The notes under the pieces were generated by a model that ran no database searches, was not told the origin of the DNA, and saw only the letters and a program-made list of their open reading frames with translations. From DASQUK01 sp035697145 (GTDB lineage: Bacteria > Actinomycetota > Acidimicrobiia > Acidimicrobiales > VFJN01), in NCBI GenBank assembly GCA_035697145.1, contig DASSDL010000232.1, positions 1 through 25,692 of the forward strand: a stretch of 25,692 bases of DNA. The letters run 5' to 3'. Numbering within the stretch: the stretch's first letter is position 1; each line of letters opens with the position of its first letter. The translations under genes were made by a program, and so were the position numbers. Below, piece by piece: positions 14,759 through 23,146 of the stretch.

Positions 14759-16228
14759 TCATGTGGTGCGCCACGCCCGCTCGAACGGCAACCGCCAGAC
14801 GTGCGGGGCGATCAGCTGATGCATCGCGTTCGGCCCCCACGACCCCGCGGGATAGGCCCGCACCGGGGGTGGGTCGTCGAGCAGCGGCGTCGACAGCTCC
14901 CAGAGCCGTTCGATGCCCTCGGCGGTCGTGAACAGGGTGTGGTCGCCGATCATGGCGTCGTAGACCAGCCGCTCGTAGGCCTCGAGCACGTCGTCCGCCC
15001 GCCCGGTCTCGTGCAAGGCGAACTGCAGGCTCAGCTTGTCGAGCTTCATGCCCGGGCCCGGTCGCTTGCCGTAGAACGAGAGCGAGAGCCGGGAGGCGTC
15101 GGCCAGATCGAACGTCAGGTGATCGGGGCCGTGCCGACCCACGCCGGACCCGTGGGGGAACATGCTCTTGGGCGGCTCCCGGAACGCGATGGAGATGATG
15201 CGCGCCCCCTCCGCCATGCGCTTGCCCGTCCGCAGGAAGAAGGGGACGCCGGCCCAGCGCCAGTTGTCGATGTCGCAGCGCAGGGCGACGAACGTCTCGG
15301 TCTCGGAGTCGGGCGCCGCCCCGGCCTCGTCGCGGTAGCCCTGGTACTGGCCCCGCACCACCAGGTCCGGATCGATCGGCCGCAGCGAGCGGAAGACCTT
15401 GTTCTTCTCCTCGCTGATCGCTGCCGGCGCCAGCTCGGTCGGCGGCTCCATGGCCATGAACGCCAGCACCTGGAACAGGTGCGTCACCACCATGTCGCGG
15501 TAGGCGCCGGTCTGCTCGTAGAAGGCGATGCGGGGGCCCATCGACATCGTCTCGGGCACGTCGATCTGCACGTGATCGATGTGGACCCGGTTCCAGATCG
15601 GCTCGAACAGGCCGTTGGCGAAACGGAAGGCGAGGATGTTCAGCGCCGCCTCCTTGCCGAGGAAGTGGTCGATCCGGAAGATCTGCTCCTCGGCGAAGGT
15701 CTCGTGCAACGAACCGTTGAGCTCCTGCGCGCTGGCGAGGTCGGTCCCGAACGGCTTCTCCATGATGATCCGCGCCCGCTCGACGAGCCCGGCGTCGCCG
15801 AGCAGTCGCACCACCGCCAGGGCCGAGGCGGGTGGGACGCTCAGGTAGTGGAGCCGGTGGGACTCGCCGCCCAGCTCCGCCTCGGCCTTGGCGACTGCCC
15901 GCGCCAGCCCATCGGCCCCGGTGGACTGGCCGACGAAGCTGAGCTGGCTTTCGAACGCCGCCCACTCGTCGTCGGTGATCTTGTGGCGCGAGAACTTCTC
16001 GCAGGACCGCTGGGCGAGGGCGCGGAACCCCTCGTCGTCGAGGTCGTCGAGCGACGTCCCCACGATTCTGCACTCGGGCACCAGGCCGGCCATCGAAAGG
16101 TGGAGCAGACCCGGCAGGAGCTTGCGACGCGCCAGGTCCCCCGTCGCCCCGAAGAGCACGATGACGTGCGACCGCAACGGCGACATCAGCCCCGAGTTGA
16201 TGTCGTGCGGCTCCGCGCGGATGGTCAC
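14759..16228 (-). CDS. zwf: Glucose-6-phosphate 1-dehydrogenase
   Basis: 489 residues, the normal length. It oxidises glucose 6-phosphate to 6-phosphogluconolactone with NADP+ in the cytosol, the entry step of the oxidative pentose phosphate pathway. The Rossmann motif GATGDLARRKL lies at 27-37, EKPFG at 157-161, and the active-site signature RIDHFLGKE at 185-193 with the catalytic His. The C-terminal substrate domain is complete (ending AMHQLIAPHVWRLPFERAW). The GTG start is marked by AGGGAGG seven bases upstream. It stands alone here: tal, pgl, opcA or gnd, often neighbours in actinobacteria, are absent. It is divergent from the PhyH-type gene with 83 bp between them. Confidence 0.96.
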   Translation of the reverse strand: MTIRAEPHDINSGLMSPLRSHVIVLFGATGDLARRKLLPGLLHLSMAGLVPECRIVGTSLDDLDDEGFRALAQRSCEKFSRHKITDDEWAAFESQLSFVGQSTGADGLARAVAKAEAELGGESHRLHYLSVPPASALAVVRLLGDAGLVERARIIMEKPFGTDLASAQELNGSLHETFAEEQIFRIDHFLGKEAALNILAFRFANGLFEPIWNRVHIDHVQIDVPETMSMGPRIAFYEQTGAYRDMVVTHLFQVLAFMAMEPPTELAPAAISEEKNKVFRSLRPIDPDLVVRGQYQGYRDEAGAAPDSETETFVALRCDIDNWRWAGVPFFLRTGKRMAEGARIISIAFREPPKSMFPHGSGVGRHGPDHLTFDLADASRLSLSFYGKRPGPGMKLDKLSLQFALHETGRADDVLEAYERLVYDAMIGDHTLFTTAEGIERLWELSTPLLDDPPPVRAYPAGSWGPNAMHQLIAPHVWRLPFERAWRTT

Positions 16229-16298
16229 CTCGGCCTCCCTGTCACGAGGGTAGACGCCGACCGTGGCCGGTGCCTGAGCTGGGCGTGAACAGTGGGGC

Positions 16299-16304
16299 TA
16301 CCGT
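16299..16304 (+). promoter_or_regulatory. -10 box of leaderless PhyH-type gene
   Basis: TACCGT ends exactly 7 nt before the GTG at 16312, with no Shine-Dalgarno. It supports 16312 over the upstream in-frame GTG at 16270. Confidence 0.55.
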
Positions 16305-16311
16305 CCTGGTC

Positions 16312-17139
16312 GTGACGTTGCTGCGCCTCGGGCCCGATGCCACCGCCGACGACCTGGCCGCGTCGCTCGACGGCTACGGCTACGCGCTCGTGGAGGGCGT
16401 GTTGTCGCCAGATGACGTCCAGGCGCGGCGGGCCGCCCTCGCCGACCTCTTCGCCGGCACGCCCACCGGCCGGAACTTCTTCGAGGGCTTCCACACCCAG
16501 CGCGTCTACGCCGTGTTCGCCAAGACGCGGGCGTTCGACGACCTCGCGGTCCACCCGCTGCTGCTCGGTGCGCTCGACCACGCCCTCGGCGAGCACTACC
16601 AGTTCTCGGCGCCGGTGGCGCTGCAGATCGGACCCGGCGAGGAGGCCCAGATCCTCCACCGCGACGAGGACATCTACCCCTTGCCGCGGCCCCACGGCCC
16701 CGTGGTCGTCAACAGCATGTGGGCGCTGTGCGACTTCAGCGAGGCGAACGGCGCCACGCGCCTGATCCCGGGCAGCCACCGTTGGGACCCCGACCGCCGT
16801 CCCGACGCGCGGGAGGTGGTGCACGCCACCATGCCGGCGGGCTCGATGCTGGTGTACCTCGGCGGGCTGGTCCACGGCGGGGGCGCCAACACCACCGACA
16901 CGCCCCGCCCCGGCCTGCTCCTGGAGTACGTCGTCTCGTGGCTACGGCCGCAGGAGACGCAGCTGGTCGCGGTGCCGCCGGAGACGGTGCGCGACCTGCC
17001 GGAACGCCTCCAGGAGCTGCTGGGCTACAACGTCTACCCGCCGTTCCTGGGCTACGTCGACGGCCGCCACCCCCGCCGGGTCCTCGACGGCGACGCCGAG
17101 CACACCGTCGACGTCCTGCGCCAAATCGCGCCCAACTGA
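16312..17139 (+). CDS. Phytanoyl-CoA dioxygenase (PhyH) family protein
   Basis: 275 residues from GTG 16312. The PhyH/Fe(II)-2-oxoglutarate dioxygenase jelly roll is visible: HRDEDIYP supplies the iron ligands His116 and Asp118, VHGGGANTT the distal His188, and Arg199 (in DTPRPGLLLEY) would bind 2-oxoglutarate. The segment NSMWALCDFSEANGATRLIP and GSHRW are characteristic of the family. It should hydroxylate a small organic substrate using O2 and 2-oxoglutarate; the substrate is unknown and family members are diverse, including biosynthetic halogenase-like and catabolic enzymes. An upstream GTG (16270) would add 14 residues, but the -10 box favours 16312. The DUF885 gene begins 28 nt later on the same strand. 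Confidence 0.9.
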   Translation: MTLLRLGPDATADDLAASLDGYGYALVEGVLSPDDVQARRAALADLFAGTPTGRNFFEGFHTQRVYAVFAKTRAFDDLAVHPLLLGALDHALGEHYQFSAPVALQIGPGEEAQILHRDEDIYPLPRPHGPVVVNSMWALCDFSEANGATRLIPGSHRWDPDRRPDAREVVHATMPAGSMLVYLGGLVHGGGANTTDTPRPGLLLEYVVSWLRPQETQLVAVPPETVRDLPERLQELLGYNVYPPFLGYVDGRHPRRVLDGDAEHTVDVLRQIAPN

Positions 17140-17166
17140 TCGGCCCTCGTCGGGCAGCATGGGCGG

Positions 17167-18888
17167 GTGACCGACACCATCCGCGCCATCGCCGACGAGT
17201 ACTGGGAGGCCAGGCTCGAGGCCAGCCCGCTGTTCGCCTCGTTCCTCGGCGATCACCGCTACGACGACCGTGCCGACGACCTGTCCGCCGAGGAGGAGCG
17301 TCGACTGCGATCGGTGTGGGTCGGCCTGCGCGAGCGCGCCGACGCCGTCGACGGTGACAACGGCGAGCTCGACGAGACCGATCGCGCGTCCCGCGACCTG
17401 CTGGTCCAGGAGCTCGACGACACCGTGCGGGCCATCGACCTCCGGCTCGCCGAGCTGACGTCCGACCAGATGCAGGGGATCCATGCCGACCTGCTGATCA
17501 CGGCCTCCCAGCTGCAGGCGCCCGAGCCCGAGCACGCCACCATGGCACTCGAACGGGCGCGCCAGTTCGGGCGGATGCTCGACCAGGCCAGCGAGCGCTA
17601 CCGGGAGGGTCTGGCCGCCGGGCGCACGCCCGCCCGCATCAACGTCGAGCGATCCATCAACCAGGTGGACGGCTACCTGGCGTCGCCCCTGGAGTCCGAT
17701 CCGTTCGCCAACCTTGCCGGACCCGAGGGCTGGGAGGGCCTCGAGGTCTGGCGCGGCCAGCTCACGGACATCGTGCGCGACGACCTGCGCCCGGCCTTCG
17801 CCCGTTACCGGGACGCGCTGCGCGACGAGCTTCTGCCGGCCGCCCGCCCCGACGACCGCCCCGGCCTCCGGTGGCTCGACGACGGCGCCGAGCTGTACCA
17901 GGCGCTCATCGAGCTCCACACCGGGCTGCCGCTCGCGCCCGACGAGCTGCACGCCATCGGCATGGCCGAGGCCACCGAGGCGCTGCCGAGCGAGTACGCC
18001 GAGGTGGGCGGCCGCGAGTTCGGCACCAGCGAGCTGCCCGAGATCTTCGGGCGCCTGCTCGACGACCCGGGTCTGCGCTACGGCGACGCCGACCAGATCA
18101 TGAGCCATGCCACCGAGTGCCTCGAGGCGGCGCGAGCGGCCATGGGCGACTGGTTCGGCATCCTCCCGCAGGCGGCGTGCGTGCTGAAGCCGGTGCCGGA
18201 GTACCTGGCGGCCGACTCCCCCGCGGCCTACTACTCGCCCCCGGCGCCCGACGGCAGCCGTCCCGGTGAGTACTTCGTGAACCTGCACGAGCCGACCAAG
18301 CGCGGCCGGGCCGAGACCGCGTCGATCGCCTACCACGAGGCCATCCCCGGACATCACCTCCAGCTCGCCATCGCTTCGGAGCGCACCGACCTCCCCGCGT
18401 TCCGCCGGCTGTCGTGGGGCCAGACCGCGTTCGTGGAGGGCTGGGCGCTCTACACCGAGCGACTGGCCGACGAGATGGGCCTCTACCAGAGCGACCTCGA
18501 CCGGCTCGGCATGCTGGCCAGCGACTCGTGGCGTGCCTGCCGGCTGGTCGTCGACACGGGGCTGCACGCCATGGGCTGGACCCGCCAGCAGGCCATCGAC
18601 TTCATGAACGCCAACGCACCGGTGAGTCGCGAGGAGATCGTCGTCGAGGTGGACCGCTACATCGGCATGCCCGGGCAGGCGCTGGCGTACAAGGTGGGCC
18701 AGCGCGAGATCCTCCGCCTGCGCGACGGCGCCCGGAGGGCACTGGGCTCGGCCTTCGACGTCAAGGCCTTCCATGACACCGTGCTCGGCGCCGCCACCAT
18801 CAGCCTGAGGGTGCTGCGCGACCGCGTCGGAGCGTGGTCGCGCAGGAGTCAGGCCCCGGGGGCCGGACCGGGCACCGCCTCGCCGTAG
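17167..18888 (+). CDS. DUF885 family metalloprotein (putative peptidase)
   Basis: 573 residues, typical of the DUF885 family, which is related to zinc metallopeptidases. The signature HEAIPGHH (390-397) supplies zinc-binding His and catalytic Glu in an HExxxxH-like context. AFVEGWALYTERLADEMGLY supplies a downstream Glu, and MPGQALAYKVGQREILRLRD is the conserved C-terminal helix region. There is no signal peptide or lipobox, so it is probably cytoplasmic, unlike many exported relatives. It may be a peptidase or other hydrolase; the substrate is unknown. The GTG start has CAGCAT six bases upstream and no Shine-Dalgarno, so it may be leaderless or translated with the preceding dioxygenase. Its last 40 nt overlap the end of the convergent aquaporin gene. 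Confidence 0.92.
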   Translation: MTDTIRAIADEYWEARLEASPLFASFLGDHRYDDRADDLSAEEERRLRSVWVGLRERADAVDGDNGELDETDRASRDLLVQELDDTVRAIDLRLAELTSDQMQGIHADLLITASQLQAPEPEHATMALERARQFGRMLDQASERYREGLAAGRTPARINVERSINQVDGYLASPLESDPFANLAGPEGWEGLEVWRGQLTDIVRDDLRPAFARYRDALRDELLPAARPDDRPGLRWLDDGAELYQALIELHTGLPLAPDELHAIGMAEATEALPSEYAEVGGREFGTSELPEIFGRLLDDPGLRYGDADQIMSHATECLEAARAAMGDWFGILPQAACVLKPVPEYLAADSPAAYYSPPAPDGSRPGEYFVNLHEPTKRGRAETASIAYHEAIPGHHLQLAIASERTDLPAFRRLSWGQTAFVEGWALYTERLADEMGLYQSDLDRLGMLASDSWRACRLVVDTGLHAMGWTRQQAIDFMNANAPVSREEIVVEVDRYIGMPGQALAYKVGQREILRLRDGARRALGSAFDVKAFHDTVLGAATISLRVLRDRVGAWSRRSQAPGAGPGTASP

Positions 18889-19610
18889 CCGACCTCGGTC
18901 TCGGCGCGCTCCTCGATCACGTAGTAGTGGACCAGGCCCGCGAGCACGGCGCCGACGATGGGCGCAACCCAGAACATCCACAGCTGCGTGAGCGCCCAGT
19001 CGCCCACGAAGACCGCCGGTCCGGTCGAGCGGGCCGGGTTCACCGACGTGTTGGTGACCGGGATGCTGATGAGGTGGACCAGCGTGAGCGCCAGGCCGAT
19101 CGCCAGCGGGGCGAAGCTCCTCAGCGCATCCCGGCCGGTCACCCCGAGGACGACCAGCACGAAGAAGAACGTCATCACCACCTCGGTGAGGAAGCACGCG
19201 CCCCAGTTGTAGAGACCGGGTGAGTGGTCGGCGAACCCGTTGGCGCCCAGGCCGCTCTCGTCGACGCTGAAGCCGTCGACGCCGTTGGCGATGACGACGA
19301 CGAGGGCCGCGGCCACTATGGCACCGATGACCTGGGCAACGATGTAGATCACCGCCTGGCGGCCGTCGATGCGCCGCGCGGTGAGGACGCCGAGGGTGAT
19401 GGCCGGGTTGAAGTGGCCACCGCTGATGTGGCCCAGCGCGTAGGCCCCGGTGACCACCGTCAGACCGAAGGCCAGCGACACGCCGACGAGGCCGATGCCG
19501 AGGTTGGTGTCGGGCATGAAGTTGGCCGCCAGCACCGCGCTGCCAACCCCGCCCAGGACCAGCCACAGGGTTCCGAGGAACTCGGCGATCAGCTCGCGGG
19601 AGAGATCCAT
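18849..19610 (-). CDS. aqpZ: Aquaporin Z-like water channel (MIP family)
   Basis: 253 residues from the ATG at 19610, with GGAGG six bases upstream. Six membrane helices and two NPA half-helices are visible: GGHFNPAITLG (NPA 68-70) and TNTSVNPARSTGPA (NPA 191-193). His179, Thr188 and Arg194 match the narrow selectivity filter of AqpZ-type water channels, as opposed to glycerol facilitators, which lack the His. The 30-residue loop (about 111-135, FSVDESGLGANGFADHSPGL) is as in AqpZ. It sits in the cytoplasmic membrane and passes water. A longer frame to 19727 gives a Pro/Arg-rich extension and is rejected. The 3' end overlaps the DUF885 gene by 40 nt. Confidence 0.94.
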   Translation of the reverse strand: MDLSRELIAEFLGTLWLVLGGVGSAVLAANFMPDTNLGIGLVGVSLAFGLTVVTGAYALGHISGGHFNPAITLGVLTARRIDGRQAVIYIVAQVIGAIVAAALVVVIANGVDGFSVDESGLGANGFADHSPGLYNWGACFLTEVVMTFFFVLVVLGVTGRDALRSFAPLAIGLALTLVHLISIPVTNTSVNPARSTGPAVFVGDWALTQLWMFWVAPIVGAVLAGLVHYYVIEERAETEVGYGEAVPGPAPGA

Positions 19611-19691
19611 CTGCGCCTCCGTCCATCCACCCCTGACGACGTTCGCGGGAGCGTAGGGCGGCCGTGCGCGCGGGACGGGGATGCCGATCGG

Positions 19692-19697
19692 TACTGT
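19692..19697 (+). promoter_or_regulatory. -10 box of leaderless YibE/F gene
   Basis: TACTGT ends exactly 7 nt before the ATG at 19705 and no Shine-Dalgarno is present. It decides 19705 against the upstream in-frame ATG at 19681. Confidence 0.55.
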
Positions 19698-19704
19698 CGG
19701 ACGG

Positions 19705-21030
19705 ATGGCCATGGGGGACCAACGCACACAGGGCCGTGCGGCGCGCTCGCTGACCGTTGGCGTCGTGGTTGCCGGTGCGCTCGCGGTGCTGGGCTTCGTG
19801 GCCTACTGGCCGAGGGGCGACGCACCCGAGCTGCCGCCCCAGCCAAACACCTACGTCGACGCCACTCTGACCGGCATCGACACCCAGACCTGCGACGACT
19901 TCGAGACCGGCTCCACGACGTCCTGCCAGGTCGTCAGCGCCCGCCTCACGTCCGGGCCCGACGACGGTGACGAGATCGAGTTCCAGGTGCGCTCGACGGA
20001 GTTCAACGTGCCGGAGCTGCAGGAGGGCGACGAGGTCGTCCTGCTCGACGTGGCCACCAGCCCCCCCGAGTTCCGCTACTCGTTCTCCGACTTCCAGCGC
20101 CGCATGCCGCTGCTGTGGCTGGTCGCTGCCTTCGTGGTGGTCGTGATCCTGTTCGGCCGCTTCCAGGGCGTCCGGGCCCTGCTGGGCCTGGCGGCCAGCG
20201 GTGCGGTGTTGGTGGCGTTCGTGGTGCCGGCGCTGCTGCGGGACTCGCCGGCGCTGCCGGTGGCGCTGGCGGGCACCGTGGCGATCGCCTTCGCGGCGCT
20301 CTACCTGGCGCACGGGCTCAAGCTGGGCACCACCGTTGCCCTCGCCGGCACGCTGGTGAGCCTGGCCATCACCAGCTTGCTGGCCGTCGTGGTGGTGAGC
20401 GCGACCCATCTCACCGGCCTCGTCGGCGACCAGACCGCCCAGGTGCTGCGGGTCACGGCCGAGGCCCTCGACCTGCGGGGCCTCCTGGTGGCCGGGATCG
20501 TGGTCGGCGCGCTCGGCGTGTTGGACGACGTGACGGTCAGCCAGGTGTCGATCGTCGCCGCACTACGTCGGGCCAACCCCGGCCTGTCCTGGCGGCTCCT
20601 CTATGGCGAGGCGATGCGTGTCGGCCGGGATCACGTGGCGTCGACCGTCAACACCCTGGTGCTCGCGTACGCCGGCGCCTCGCTGCCGCTGCTGCTGTTC
20701 TTCGCGCAGGGCGACCAGCCGGTGGACCGGCTGCTCACGGGCGAGTTGATCGCCGTCGAGATCGTGCGGATGTTGGTGGGCTCGATCGGACTGGTGGCCT
20801 CGGTACCGATCACGACCGGCCTCGCGGCTCTCGTGATGGGAGACGGCGACGCCCAGAGGGTCGACGACGGCCATGGCCACCGACAAGCTCGCGGCCGGGA
20901 CACCGTGGGCCGGCGGGCGCCGGTCGCGACGCAACCCCCTGTCCGGCCGGCGGGCGCCGGCCAGGGCGACGAACCAGCCGCGGGCTGGGACGGTTTCTCC
21001 CCCGACCCCGACCTATGGCCGCCGCGCTGA
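19705..21030 (+). CDS. YibE/F family membrane protein
   Basis: 441 residues. One N-terminal membrane segment (SLTVGVVVAGALAVLGFVAY, about 15-34) precedes an exported domain of about 100 residues (with a DDFETGSTTSCQV Cys pair region and a YSFSDFQRRMPLLW exit). About seven further helices follow, with the family hallmarks ILFGRFQGVRALLGLAASG and GVLDDVTVSQVSIVAALR. It ends in a hydrophilic tail rich in Arg, Gly and Pro (about 395-441). YibE/F proteins are polytopic membrane proteins of unsettled function; transport is often supposed. The start is fixed by the -10 box 7 nt upstream. It is divergent from aqpZ with 94 bp between the starts. Confidence 0.92.
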   Translation: MAMGDQRTQGRAARSLTVGVVVAGALAVLGFVAYWPRGDAPELPPQPNTYVDATLTGIDTQTCDDFETGSTTSCQVVSARLTSGPDDGDEIEFQVRSTEFNVPELQEGDEVVLLDVATSPPEFRYSFSDFQRRMPLLWLVAAFVVVVILFGRFQGVRALLGLAASGAVLVAFVVPALLRDSPALPVALAGTVAIAFAALYLAHGLKLGTTVALAGTLVSLAITSLLAVVVVSATHLTGLVGDQTAQVLRVTAEALDLRGLLVAGIVVGALGVLDDVTVSQVSIVAALRRANPGLSWRLLYGEAMRVGRDHVASTVNTLVLAYAGASLPLLLFFAQGDQPVDRLLTGELIAVEIVRMLVGSIGLVASVPITTGLAALVMGDGDAQRVDDGHGHRQARGRDTVGRRAPVATQPPVRPAGAGQGDEPAAGWDGFSPDPDLWPPR

Positions 21031-21063
21031 CCCGCGTAGGGCCTCGACGAGAGGTCGAGGCCA

Positions 21064-21069
21064 TATCCT
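21064..21069 (+). promoter_or_regulatory. -10 box of leaderless HTH gene
   Basis: TATCCT ends exactly 7 nt before the GTG at 21077. It marks the likely first promoter of the HTH gene and the small protein gene 5 nt after it. Confidence 0.55.
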
Positions 21070-21076
21070 CCCGCCA

Positions 21077-21436
21077 GTGCCCCCGCGTCACCCGCTGCTC
21101 TCCGCACTGGAGCCCGTCGCCGACGCCCTCGGCGCCACCCTCGTGCCGGTATCGCGCCTGACGGCGGGCGACATCCCGCTGCGGTGGGAGGACCGGCTCG
21201 TGGGCGGCCTGCGGCTCCCGGGCGTGCGCGGGGCCCTCGATCGCATGATCGCCGCCGTGGAGTCCGAGCTCGGGGCGGCGATGGCCACGCTGTCGCGGGT
21301 GGACAAGCAGCGGGCGGTCCGGCTGCTCGACGAGCGGGGCGCGTTCCAGTTGCGCCGGTCGGTGGAGGAGGTGGCCGATGCCCTCGGAGTGAGCCGCTTC
21401 ACCGTCTACAACTACCTGAACGCCGAGGGGCGCTGA
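21077..21436 (+). CDS. Small HTH protein, YheO/DauR C-terminal type
   Basis: 119 residues from GTG 21077. The C-terminal 50 residues (AVRLLDERGAFQLRRSVEEV then ADALGVSRFTVYNYLN) match the HTH_22 domain of YheO/DauR regulators, with a clear helix-turn-helix. The N-terminal part (HPLLSALEPVADALGATLVP, then a WEDRLVGGLRLP stretch) is short and lacks the PAS-like sensor of full-length YheO/DauR (about 200 residues or more), so the protein is a reduced form. It should bind DNA, possibly controlling the adjacent nucleobase-catabolism genes. The longer frame to 20873 lies inside the YibE/F gene and is rejected. The next gene begins 5 nt later, so the two are probably co-transcribed. Confidence 0.8.
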   Translation: MPPRHPLLSALEPVADALGATLVPVSRLTAGDIPLRWEDRLVGGLRLPGVRGALDRMIAAVESELGAAMATLSRVDKQRAVRLLDERGAFQLRRSVEEVADALGVSRFTVYNYLNAEGR

Positions 21437-21441
21437 TCACG

Positions 21442-21696
21442 ATGGCGCTGACCGTGGAGTTCACCGTCGAGCCGTTCGTGGCGGGCGAGCCCGGGCCCCA
21501 CGTGCGGGCGGCGATCGACGCCGCCCGGCGCTCGGGCCTGGCCGTCGAGGTGGGCCCGTTCGGCACGTCGGTGTCGGGCGACGACGCCCGGGTGCTCGAC
21601 ACCGTCGACGCCGTCGTGCGGGCCGCCGTCGCTGCCGGCGCCACGCGAGTCTCGCTGCAGCTGGCCCGTGACGTGGAGGCCGGAGCGCAGCCATAG
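21442..21696 (+). CDS. Thiamine-binding protein, MTH1187/YkoF-like
   Basis: 84 residues. VEFTVEPFVAGEPGPHVRAA at the N-terminus, then GLAVEVGPFGTSVSGDDARV, and the helix with VRAAVAAGATRVSLQLAR are the pattern of the small MTH1187/YqgV (PF01910) family. These ferredoxin-fold proteins bind thiamine or its hydroxymethylpyrimidine part in the cytoplasm and form tetramers. Length is slightly shorter than the usual 95-100 residues but both halves of the fold are present. GAGGGG lies 11 nt upstream, inside the HTH gene end; with a 5-nt gap, translational coupling to the HTH gene is likely. Binding of thiamine itself is inferred from the family. Confidence 0.82.
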   Translation: MALTVEFTVEPFVAGEPGPHVRAAIDAARRSGLAVEVGPFGTSVSGDDARVLDTVDAVVRAAVAAGATRVSLQLARDVEAGAQP

Positions 21697-21729
21697 CTGC
21701 TACCCCTCGGGCCGTCCGGCATGCCGCTG

Positions 21730-21735
21730 TATGGT
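21730..21735 (+). promoter_or_regulatory. -10 box of leaderless amidohydrolase gene
   Basis: TATGGT ends exactly 7 nt before the GTG at 21743, with no Shine-Dalgarno. It separates this gene's transcript from the upstream pair and sets the start. Confidence 0.6.
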
Positions 21736-21742
21736 CGCCCTC

Positions 21743-23146
21743 GTGACCGTCGACGCGCCCGAATCGGACCTGGACCCGGTCGACCTGCTCGTCGCAGGTG
21801 CCGACGTGGTGGCCACGATGGACGACGCCCGGCGCGAGCTAGCCGGCGGCTGGGTGGCCTGCAACGGCGGATTCGTGGTGGCCGTCGGCAACGGGTCGGA
21901 CCCGGCGCCCGACGCGACGCGTGTGCTGCGGGCCGATGGCTGCCTGATCACGCCCGGCCTCGTCAACACGCATCACCACATCTACCAGAACCTCACCCGC
22001 GCCTATCTGCCCGCCACCAGCAGCTCGCTGTTCGACTGGCTCACCACGCTCTACCCGCGCTGGGCGCGTCTCGACGAGGAGGCGGCGTACGTGTCGGCCT
22101 GGGTCGGGCTGGCAGAGCTGGCAGTCGGCGGCTGCACCACGTCGACCGATCACCTCTACGTGCACCCGGCCGGGGCGGGCGACCTGCTCGGTGCGGAGAT
22201 CGCCGCGGCCCGGGACCTGGGCATGCGCTTCCACCCCACCAGGGGCTCGATGTCGCTGTCGGAGAAGGATGGCGGCCTGCCGCCGGACTCGGTGGTGCAG
22301 GACGACGACACGATCCTGGCCGAGTCCGAGGAGGCAGTCGCCGCCCACCACGACCCGACGCCGGGCGCGATGGTGCGCATCGCGCTGGCGCCGTGCTCGC
22401 CGTTCTCGGTCACCGCCGACCTGATGCGCCGCACGGCCGAGCTGGCGGAGCGGCTGGACGTGCGCTTGCACACGCACCTGGCCGAAGACCCCGACGAGGA
22501 TGCCTTCTGCCTCGAGACCTACGGCTGCCGGCCCATCGAGCTGTTCGACGACGTCGGTTGGGGATCGGCGCGCTCGTGGGTGGCCCACTGCATCTACCCC
22601 AACGAGGCCGAGATCACCCGCATGGGGGACTGGGGCACGGGAGTGGCGCACTGCCCCAGCTCCAACATGATGATCGGGGGTGGCGGCATCGCCCCGGTGA
22701 CCGACTACCGGGCGGCCGGCGTCCCGGTGGGGCTGGGCTGCGACGGGTCGGCGTCCACCGACTGCGCGTCCCTGTGGCTGGAGGCCAGGGGGGCCCTGCT
22801 GCTCGGGCGGCAGCGGAGCGGGCCAACGGCGTTCACGGCCCACGACGCCCTGGAGCTCGCGACCCGCGGCTCGGCGGCGTGCCTCGGCCGGCTGGGCGAG
22901 CTGGGCGTGCTGGCCCCGGGGTCGTGCGCCGACCTGGTGGCGTGGAAGCTCGGCGGGCTGACGTTCGCGGGTGCGCTCACCGATCCGGTGGAGGCGCTGC
23001 TGCGCTGCGGACCGACGCAGGCGCACCACACGCTCATCGGTGGCCGGCCCGTGGTCGAGGACGGCGAGCTCCGTGTCGACGGATTGGACGACATGCTGCG
23101 CCGCCACCGGGCCGCCGCCGCCCGGCTCCAGGGCCTCGACCTATGA
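21743..23146 (+). CDS. 8-oxoguanine deaminase-like amidohydrolase
   Basis: 467 residues, in the ATZ/TRZ (chlorohydrolase) branch of the amidohydrolase superfamily. Metal and catalytic residues are present: NTHHHIYQNLTR (His77-79), LHTHLAEDPDEDAF (His245, Glu248), WVAHCIYPNE (His282) and GLGCDGSASTD (Asp334). SSSLFDWLTTLYPRWA is characteristic of the 8-oxoguanine deaminase group, which turns 8-oxoguanine into urate in the cytosol. Guanine or another nucleobase/triazine-like substrate remains possible. The start is set by the -10 box 7 nt upstream rather than the longer frame to 21668. Its stop overlaps the convergent dihydropyrimidinase-like gene by 6 nt. Confidence 0.9.
   Translation: MTVDAPESDLDPVDLLVAGADVVATMDDARRELAGGWVACNGGFVVAVGNGSDPAPDATRVLRADGCLITPGLVNTHHHIYQNLTRAYLPATSSSLFDWLTTLYPRWARLDEEAAYVSAWVGLAELAVGGCTTSTDHLYVHPAGAGDLLGAEIAAARDLGMRFHPTRGSMSLSEKDGGLPPDSVVQDDDTILAESEEAVAAHHDPTPGAMVRIALAPCSPFSVTADLMRRTAELAERLDVRLHTHLAEDPDEDAFCLETYGCRPIELFDDVGWGSARSWVAHCIYPNEAEITRMGDWGTGVAHCPSSNMMIGGGGIAPVTDYRAAGVPVGLGCDGSASTDCASLWLEARGALLLGRQRSGPTAFTAHDALELATRGSAACLGRLGELGVLAPGSCADLVAWKLGGLTFAGALTDPVEALLRCGPTQAHHTLIGGRPVVEDGELRVDGLDDMLRRHRAAAARLQGLDL

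Noticed and set aside
16942..20409. 1155-codon open frame on the minus strand
   Set aside because: It crosses the dioxygenase, DUF885, aquaporin and YibE/F genes in a shadow frame; its translation is His/Arg/Gly-rich. Long shadow frames are expected at this GC content.
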